Shown here: positions 58,280 through 64,000 of the stretch, one piece after another | Numbering within the stretch: position 1 is the first letter of the stretch | How the letters are laid out: each line of letters starts with the position of its first letter | Source: Bryobacterales bacterium KBS 96 | GTDB taxonomy: Bacteria > Acidobacteriota > Terriglobia > Bryobacterales > Bryobacteraceae | Reading direction: 5' to 3' | DNA: 64,000 bases | NCBI GenBank assembly: GCA_000381625.1 | Contig: KB906767.1 | Location: forward strand, 2,272,629 to 2,336,628 | Notes under the pieces: generated by a model | What the model was told of the DNA's origin: nothing | Databases searched by the model: none | What the model saw: only the letters and a program-made list of their open reading frames with translations | Made by a program: the position numbers and the translations under genes

Positions 58280-60835
58280 ATGACAACCTTTTTTCGCCGC
58301 CTGCATTACTTGCTGAACCGCCGTCGATTGGACCAGGAACTCGCGAACGATCTTGAAGTTCATAGAGAAATGTCGAGCCAGCAGAGAAACATACGGATCG
58401 GCAATGCGTTGCGCCTCCGCGAAGAAGCTCGTGACGCTTGGGGATGGACGTGGATCGATCGACTCGGGCAGGATCTTCGGTACGCGGCGCGAGGATTACG
58501 CAGGTCACCGGGGTTCGCGGCAGCAGCAATCCTGATTCTCGCGATCGGGATCGGGTGCAACGTAGCCGTGTTCGGCTTCTTCAGCCTGATGATGTTACAG
58601 CCAATAAACGTTCGCGATCCTGCCTCGCTGCTGCGCTTTCATCGCCGCGGCCTGAACCAGTACGCGTTCACGGCGCCGTATCCGGAAATGGCCTTCTTTC
58701 GCGAGCATTCGCGGACACTTTCGGCGGTTATCGGAGTCAACAGCACCAGCGTTTCCATTGACGGCGAAGCAAGACCGCTTGATGTGAGGTTCGTAACTGC
58801 TAATTTCTTCCGCGAACTGGGAGGCGGTTGCCGTTTGGGACGACCGCTCGACCCGGCACGCGATGAGCGCCCGGATGCGGCGCCCGTAATTGTCCTCAGC
58901 TACGGATTTTGGCAGCGGCATTTTGCCGGCGACGTTTCGGTAGTGGGCCGCGCGTTGAGAGTGAACGGCAAACTGGCGACGATAATCGGTGTCGCCGCGA
59001 GCGGGTTCAGCGGTATCGGAGCGGGCATCGGCGAACCCGCCTTCTGGGCGCCCATCACGCAGCAGCCCTACTTCGTCGCGGGGAGCCGGTTGCTCATGGA
59101 CTTGTCTGTGGAGAGCCCTGGAGTCAGTCTATGGGGACGTTTGGCGCAAGGCCGGAGTGCAAAAGCGGCCGAAGACGAACTGCGCGCCTTAGCCGCAGAG
59201 TTGCGGCGTCAATACCCGGACGCGATCTGGAAGGACGAACGTCTTCCGAGCGAAGCGGGTGGCTACATCAGCAGCATGATCACCGGCCATGGCCGCGGCA
59301 CGGGGGCCGAGGAGCGCACGCCTATTTATCCCGTCTTCGCTTTGGCGGGCACGCTTACGCTGCTGATCCTGACCGTCACGTGCAGCAATCTCGGCGGCAT
59401 GCTTCTGGCCCGCGCCATGGCACGGCAGCGCGAAATTGCGATTCGCGTCGCTGTCGGGGCCAGCAAACCGAGGCTGATTCGGCAACTGTTCACCGAAAGC
59501 CTGCTGTTGGCATTGTTAGGCTCTGGCGCAGGATTACTATTCGGCACTACAGCGTTACGAATTCTACTGGTCTCTTCCGGCGCACCCGCATGGATGAATT
59601 CTGGGCTGAATTGGCATCTGATTGCGTTTGCGTTAGCCGTGGGCGCAGTATCGGCGATTCTATTTGGTCTCATGCCGGCGTTGCAGATCGGCCGGCAGCG
59701 CCAGCGGGTTCAGTTTGCACGCAGATTCCTGGTCGGCGCACAGGTGGCGTCCAGTTGCATTTTGTTGATTGTGGCAGGCCTGCTGGCGCGCGCCCTGAAT
59801 AACCTCGCTTCCAACTCCCCTGGTTTCGAGTACAGGCAGGTGGTTTCGATCTCTCCAGGGCTTTCGGAGAATGGCTACTCGCCCGCTCGATCGCAAGGCT
59901 ATCTCGATGCTCTGGAAGAGAGCCTTCGCGCTCTCCCCGGAGTTCGATCCGTTTCCCTGGCGCAGAGTCCGCCATTAGGACACGTCACGATCATCGCTGG
60001 AATAGACCTCAACGGACGCCACGTCGAGTTTCAGGTGAACCACGTCAGCTCAGAGTTTTTCGAGACAATGCGTATTCCAATTTTACGAGGGCGGGCGCTC
60101 CGGCCGAACGAGCGGCACGTTGTTGTTATCAGCGAATCGATGTCTCGCCAAGCGTGGCCTGGGCAGGATCCGCTCGGGAAGAGCATTGCCTTGGGCGACA
60201 GCTTCATCGTGGTTGGAATCTGCGGCAACGTGCGCACCGTAAAGTTCGGCGACCGCGATACCGTACATGCCTACTTCCCGATTGAGGAAGCGAACACGCC
60301 TTCGCTCTCGATTCTGGTCCGGACCGCCGGCTCTCCCGGAGACCTCGCCAGAGCCGCCATTTCTGCCGCCAGGGGATTGGACCAGAAAATCTTTCCAACC
60401 GTGGAGCTATTGAGCCACTCCTATCAGACAAACCTGCAGGGCACGGAATATAGCGCGCTAGCGGTGACCGCAATGGCAGCTATCGCGCAGCTTCTTGTCT
60501 GCTTCGGAATCATCGGAATCATATCGTATGCCGTTTCGCAACGCACAAAGGAGATCGGCATTCGTATGGCCCTCGGTGCAAGGTCCGGACACATATTGTC
60601 TGTCGTGCTGCAACAGTTGTCGGTTCCGGTTCTGGCTGGCCTAATCGTCGGAGTTTTGGGCGCGGCCGGATTTTCACACTTTCTGAGAGGAAGGTTATTC
60701 GGCATTAGCAGCCTCGACCCGGCAGCATACCTGGTTGCTGTCGTAGCATTTGTTGTGACCGTAGCGATAGCCGCGCTCGTGCCGGCCCAGCGCGCCCTAC
60801 GCATCGATCCGTTGCGCGCACTCCGCTACGAATGA
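58280..60835 (+). CDS. ADOP-type ABC transporter permease
   Basis: An 851-residue orphan permease. The prefix domain is shorter than in the other two (residues 1-60, LLNRRRLDQELANDLEVHRE, then REEARDAWG). RYAARGLRRSPGFAAAAILI starts helix one. The periplasmic part follows (FWQRHFAGDVSVVGRALRVN), then FtsX 1 (CSNLGGMLLARAMARQREIA) and FtsX 2 (YAVSQRTKEIGIRMALGARS), ending RIDPLRALRYE. It is intact and directly follows PadR. No ATPase gene is adjacent. The three permeases in this window are diverged from each other, so they are old paralogues. Confidence 0.94.
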   Translation: MTTFFRRLHYLLNRRRLDQELANDLEVHREMSSQQRNIRIGNALRLREEARDAWGWTWIDRLGQDLRYAARGLRRSPGFAAAAILILAIGIGCNVAVFGFFSLMMLQPINVRDPASLLRFHRRGLNQYAFTAPYPEMAFFREHSRTLSAVIGVNSTSVSIDGEARPLDVRFVTANFFRELGGGCRLGRPLDPARDERPDAAPVIVLSYGFWQRHFAGDVSVVGRALRVNGKLATIIGVAASGFSGIGAGIGEPAFWAPITQQPYFVAGSRLLMDLSVESPGVSLWGRLAQGRSAKAAEDELRALAAELRRQYPDAIWKDERLPSEAGGYISSMITGHGRGTGAEERTPIYPVFALAGTLTLLILTVTCSNLGGMLLARAMARQREIAIRVAVGASKPRLIRQLFTESLLLALLGSGAGLLFGTTALRILLVSSGAPAWMNSGLNWHLIAFALAVGAVSAILFGLMPALQIGRQRQRVQFARRFLVGAQVASSCILLIVAGLLARALNNLASNSPGFEYRQVVSISPGLSENGYSPARSQGYLDALEESLRALPGVRSVSLAQSPPLGHVTIIAGIDLNGRHVEFQVNHVSSEFFETMRIPILRGRALRPNERHVVVISESMSRQAWPGQDPLGKSIALGDSFIVVGICGNVRTVKFGDRDTVHAYFPIEEANTPSLSILVRTAGSPGDLARAAISAARGLDQKIFPTVELLSHSYQTNLQGTEYSALAVTAMAAIAQLLVCFGIIGIISYAVSQRTKEIGIRMALGARSGHILSVVLQQLSVPVLAGLIVGVLGAAGFSHFLRGRLFGISSLDPAAYLVAVVAFVVTVAIAALVPAQRALRIDPLRALRYE

Positions 60836-60897
60836 GCAACGATTTTCCGAGCAGTTGGTCGGTAACCCGGAAAGTGAACACATTTCGGATCGACCTT

Positions 60898-60940
60898 GTC
60901 CGGTTTCGATTTGCCCGTAATACTGGTGCAATCCGGAAAG
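60898..60940. repeat. Imperfect repeat downstream of the PadR-permease pair
   Basis: Partner of 57711-57748: it has TGTCCGGTTTCG, TTTGCCCGTAATACTG and GCAATCCGGAAA. It starts 63 bp after the permease stop. Confidence 0.6.
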
Positions 60941-61107
60941 TGCACTGCGCCAGTTTTCCTGAAGCGTGTTTCCTGACGCCCTAGGCGGGCCGGCTCCGCA
61001 GCTCTCCAACAGCGGTTCGATATTGCTGAACGACTGTCTTGCCGAGCGGTCCCCATTAGCCGGTCTAATGCGAGCCAAGGAATTTGATCGAGCCTCACTC
61101 ATAGCAA

Positions 61108-61749
61108 CTAGCCTGCACGCGTTTCTCGCGAGACAACGAGGGAATGGTGTAATTCTATTCGGGCATGACCCACTATCTGCCACGCACCCTGCAAGCTAAG
61201 TCCCGCCATAATAGCGGCAACGATCACATCAGGCCAGCCCGTGCGAGTGCCAAATACTCCTAGTGCGGCCAGTAGCACGGCAAGGTTTCCAAGAACATCG
61301 TTACGCGAGCAAATCCATACAGAGCGCATGTTACTGTCGCCGCTCCGGTACGTCCACAACATGCCGAAGACGGCAGCGTTAGAAATCAAAGCAAGAGCAC
61401 CGACAATGCCCATTGTTTCTGCTTTGGGCAGTGTTTGGAATACGGCATGCCAGACCGTGCTGCCAAAAACCCATAAGCCAAGTAGCCCCATCGCGGAGCC
61501 TTTCAGGAGCGAAGCCTTAGCGCGATACTGCAGTACCCTGCCAACTACAAAAACGCTAACCGTATAGTTCGCCGCGTCCGAAAGAAAGTCGAGTGCATCC
61601 GCCTGCAAAGAGACTGAACCCGCTGCGAAGCCCGCGCAGATCTCAAACAGGAACATGCCGGCGTTGATTGCAAGGGCAATCCATAACACCTTGCGATAAG
61701 TCCGGTCGAGTCTAATGCGGTTTGAGTCGTGTTCGCAGCAGCTTTTCAC
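61108..61749 (-). CDS. Cation diffusion facilitator-like metal efflux protein
   Basis: A membrane protein with the CDF/Cation_efflux core. The first helix is YRKVLWIALAINAGMFLFEI. Helix two has the metal-site pattern LQADALDFLSDAANY (Asp ligands), and the fifth helix has CSRNDVLGNLAVLLA. Six helices are visible and there is no long cytoplasmic domain, so it is the short type. A Cys-rich start, VKSCCEHDS, is typical of such proteins, so the GTG at 61749 is preferred; ATG codons at 61803 and 61899 would add an unlikely leader. Zinc or similar metal export is inferred. An inverted repeat at 61854 may be an operator. Confidence 0.8.
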   Translation of the reverse strand: MKSCCEHDSNRIRLDRTYRKVLWIALAINAGMFLFEICAGFAAGSVSLQADALDFLSDAANYTVSVFVVGRVLQYRAKASLLKGSAMGLLGLWVFGSTVWHAVFQTLPKAETMGIVGALALISNAAVFGMLWTYRSGDSNMRSVWICSRNDVLGNLAVLLAALGVFGTRTGWPDVIVAAIMAGLSLQGAWQIVGHARIELHHSLVVSRETRAG

Positions 61750-61853
61750 TTCATTACCTATTCCAACAGAATGTGTTTGATCGGCATAGGCGTGCGCGAC
61801 CATAGCCCTATGCCGATGAGGTGTTATCGGAAACTGAAGATGCGACCAGCATT

Positions 61854-61891
61854 TGTCCGGATCACTTCCATCATGGTCCGCAATCCGGACA
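61854..61891 (-). promoter_or_regulatory. Perfect 9-bp inverted repeat upstream of the efflux gene
   Basis: TGTCCGGAT (61854-61862) and ATCCGGACA (61883-61891) are exact inverted copies with 20 bases between. They lie about 100 bp before the GTG start of the metal efflux gene and share GCAATCCGGA with the repeats around the PadR-permease pair. A regulator site is possible. Confidence 0.5.
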
Positions 61892-61899
61892 GAACTCAC

Positions 61900-62360
61900 T
61901 TAAGGTCCATAGATCGCCGGTAGTCGTTAGCGTTCATCGGGAGTGCCTCGGCCAGGACAGTGGGAGAAACGCGGCAAAGTAATTGCCGAGGCACTTTCGA
62001 TAACGGGACTTGAAGGAAGCGGCGGCCGGGGCCTAAGGCTCAGCTATGGAGCTAGTTAGCTGCTTTGGTACTTTCGCACTGCTTGGTGGCGCAATCCCGA
62101 ACCAAAACAGCATCGGAGACATGATATCTCATGCGAGTCGCCGGCCGAAGGCCGGCCGCCGCGCCAGCGGCTTCGTTCAAGTCGCGAAGTGTTTACAAAT
62201 CCGAGTCGCGCTTGTTTTCGGATCGCTGTCGAATGACGGGCCACACGTACATAACCGCCTGGTAATTGACGGATCGCCGACGAACACAGAAGCGATCGCC
62301 AAATAGTATGCCCTTAATCGATCAGCCAAGTTCCCGGAGCCCGACTTCTGGGCAACACAT
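61900..62360. other. Intergenic region, no gene seen
   Basis: About 460 bp between the efflux gene and the helicase gene. A small perfect hairpin (GCCGGCC at 62140-62146 and GGCCGGC at 62150-62156) is present without a T run. A plus-strand frame from 62046 has no recognised domain. Confidence 0.45.
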
Positions 62361-63605
62361 TCAGCGACGCCGGCGGGTGCCCGAGAAGCTTCTCGTCGTT
62401 GTCAGCTTCGGACCGTTGCCCGACGGTTGGCTAGTACTCATCGAAGCCAGAAACGCCTGCACGTCCTTTACGAGCCCGATGGGGCGCGGCAGCGGCGGCA
62501 GTTCGCGATATTGCACCTGAATCCCCAGTGCGCGCTCATAGTTGCGCACGTCGGAGCGTTCGATCGGAGTCACAAAGGTCCAGCAGGCGCCACGTGCGCC
62601 AGCCCGGCCCGTGCGTCCGACGCGATGAATGAAGTTTTCCGCCTCCTGCGGCAAATCGTAGTTCACGACATGCGCGATGTCATCTACGTGAATCCCGCGC
62701 GCCGCCACGTCCGTGGCGACCAGTACACGGTAAACACCGTCTTTGAAGCCCTGCAGCGCTTGGTTTCGCTGGCTCTGCGAGCGGTCGCCGTGGATGGAGA
62801 CCACCTCGTGTTCCCCGCGCTCCAGAAATTTCGCGAGCCTGTCGGCCCCCTCTCTCGTGGCCACGAAGACGAGGAAAGAACCCTTCTCGTTCTTCAGCAG
62901 ATGTTCGAGGAGATCAAACTTGGAACCCTGAGCGACTTCATAGCAGAAGAAATCGATCCGGCCGGCAGTTTCTACGCATGCCTCCACGGCGATCCGCACC
63001 GGATTGTGCACGTAACTTGCGACCAGACCCGCCACGGATTGCTCCATCGTGGCTGAGAAAAGCATTGTGTGACGTTTCGCCGGCAGCTTATCGAGGATGA
63101 TGCGCAGAGCGGGCAGGAAGCCCATATCGAGCATCCGATCGGCCTCGTCGAGAACCACAGTGGCGGTGCCGGAAAGATCGATCAGCCGCCGGTCCAGATA
63201 GTCGCAGAGACGGCCCGGCGTCGCGATCACCACTTCGGCCCCGGCCCGAATATCGCGCAACTGGTTGGTCTCACTCATGCCGCCCACAACCACGGCAGTG
63301 CGGATTCGCACGCCGTGGGCAAGTTGCCGGAATGCCGCATCGATCTGAATGGCAAGTTCGCGTGTGGGGCTGAGGATCAGAACTTTTATTCTTTTGGTGC
63401 GGGGAACGGCGGCGAGAGCTTCAATCAAGGGAATCGAAAACGCCAGCGTCTTGCCTGTGCCAGTCGGCGCAGTCGCCACGACGTCGCGGCCTTCCATGAG
63501 TGGCGGAATGGCCTGCGCCTGAATGGGCGTGGGAGTGACGAATTCGTTCTTAGCGAGGTTGTTCCGCAACGCCGAGCAAAGATTGAGTTCGGAAAAATGC
63601 TGCAT
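62361..63605 (-). CDS. DEAD-box RNA helicase, RhlE-like
   Basis: A 414-residue ATP-dependent RNA helicase, cytoplasmic, likely for rRNA or mRNA remodelling. Motifs in order: Q motif (FVTPTPIQAQAIP), I (ATAPTGTGKT), Ia (PTRELAIQI), Ib (TPGRL), II (VLDEADRMLDMGF), III (FSATM), IV (FLVFVATRE), V (ATDVAARGIHV) and VI (HRVGRTGRAG). The C-terminal tail is short and basic (TRRRR). Start ATG at 63605 is natural (MQHFSELNL). Confidence 0.93.
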   Translation of the reverse strand: MQHFSELNLCSALRNNLAKNEFVTPTPIQAQAIPPLMEGRDVVATAPTGTGKTLAFSIPLIEALAAVPRTKRIKVLILSPTRELAIQIDAAFRQLAHGVRIRTAVVVGGMSETNQLRDIRAGAEVVIATPGRLCDYLDRRLIDLSGTATVVLDEADRMLDMGFLPALRIILDKLPAKRHTMLFSATMEQSVAGLVASYVHNPVRIAVEACVETAGRIDFFCYEVAQGSKFDLLEHLLKNEKGSFLVFVATREGADRLAKFLERGEHEVVSIHGDRSQSQRNQALQGFKDGVYRVLVATDVAARGIHVDDIAHVVNYDLPQEAENFIHRVGRTGRAGARGACWTFVTPIERSDVRNYERALGIQVQYRELPPLPRPIGLVKDVQAFLASMSTSQPSGNGPKLTTTRSFSGTRRRR

Positions 63606-63908
63606 CCATTGTGCTCGGTTCTCCTGCGGGGAACCGGAACATTGTCAGCTTTCAGGATAGCAGCGTTAAGAAGTGCACGAGGTTCGAAACATGGCGTTCG
63701 TAGGACAGACCATGCAGGATCGAATACGTATTCCAGAAACTTCCAGGATGCGGCAATCTTGGATATCACTACGTGCGTGGTCGCGAAGGGTAGAGCGATC
63801 CGAGTTCCGTCTGCAATTTCAGGTAAGCTTGGCAATAATCAGAGACTGTCCGGGCCGTTGCAAGATACCATCTTCCATTCCGGCGAAGTACCCGCGAGAA
63901 GTAAAGAG
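63606..63908. other. Intergenic region, no gene seen
   Basis: About 300 bp upstream of the helicase and downstream of the gene at the window end. It should carry the helicase promoter; none stands out clearly. No protein motif was recognised in the frames here. Confidence 0.45.
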
Positions 63909-63938
63909 CCGGGCAGCGATCGTGAAATCGCTGCCCGG
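63909..63938 (-). terminator. Hairpin terminator of the minus-strand gene at the window end
   Basis: A perfect 12-bp GC-rich stem (CCGGGCAGCGAT at 63909-63920 with its exact complement at 63927-63938) closes a six-base loop. On the minus strand it is followed by CTCTTTACTTC, moderately T-rich. It lies nine bases after the stop of the partial gene. Confidence 0.7.
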
Positions 63939-63947
63939 CAGATCCGG

Positions 63948-64000
63948 TCAGTCGAGGGGTTCCTCGGCTGGCTCTGATTCAGGAGTGGAAACGGGCTGTC
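63948..64000 (-). CDS. C-terminal end of an unidentified protein
   Basis: Only the last 17 codons are inside the window: QPVSTPESEPAEEPLD followed by TGA at 63948-63950. The tail is acidic and rich in Pro and Glu, as in flexible C-termini, and the frame runs to the window edge. A strong hairpin follows, supporting a real 3' end. Identity cannot be told. Confidence 0.6.
   Translation of the reverse strand, partial: QPVSTPESEPAEEPLD

Noticed and set aside
62046-62306. An 86-codon plus-strand frame before the helicase
   Set aside because: It has no domain, and includes a GC-rich hairpin; no ribosome binding site was seen.
1-64000. CRISPR arrays, rRNA genes and riboswitches
   Set aside because: No regularly spaced repeats, rRNA core sequences or recognisable aptamer folds were found on reading the window.

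Overview
The window looks like chromosome from an acidobacterium of the Solibacter/Bryobacter type. This is inferred from gene content, not from a marker gene. It holds three very large FtsX/MacB-like permeases, each paired with a small PadR-type repressor and none with an ATPase gene beside it, which is the arrangement known as acidobacterial duplicated orphan permeases. It also holds secreted esterases and a DUF4091 hydrolase, a Tat-exported protein of unknown role, and a GC-rich composition.

Layout. From 0.2 to 6.5 kb there is a compact housekeeping operon on the minus strand: recO, glyQ, glyS, ppdK, ending in a hairpin terminator. From 6.6 to 11.6 kb come two hypothetical proteins, a tRNA-Lys with an integrase remnant at its 3' end, and two secreted esterases. 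From 11.8 to 18.8 kb lie two minus-strand stress/redox operons (cytochrome P460, aldo/keto reductase, SnoaL-like; and DJ-1/PfpI, SDR, MOSC-ferredoxin reductase, redoxin, DoxX). The two start from nearly identical 61-bp promoter elements. From 18.9 to 23 kb is a plus-strand signalling cluster (MEDS sensor, hybrid-free histidine kinase, single-domain receiver, FixJ-type regulator, RidA). From 23 to 49 kb is accessory DNA rich in broken genes, an eroded IS66 element, an integrase beside a displaced tRNA-Gly 3' end, a plasmid-type RepA with a toxin-antitoxin pair, a PadR/membrane protein pair with a consensus promoter, and a decayed two-gene nuclease module that resembles a defence system. From 49 to 61 kb are two more PadR-permease pairs, an NfeD protease, and a MocR regulator facing a membrane protein. 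From 61 kb to the end are a cation efflux gene, a DEAD-box helicase and the tail of one further gene.

The outstanding feature is gene decay. About sixteen genes carry frameshifts, in-frame stops, small deletions or a tandem duplication, while roughly 43 kb of other coding sequence, including nine kilobases of permease genes, is uninterrupted. The lesions fall in accessory detoxification, mobile and defence-like genes. This argues for real pseudogenization over a uniformly error-prone assembly, although many lesions are one-base changes in homopolymers and should be checked on reads.

No CRISPR array, rRNA or recognisable riboswitch was seen.
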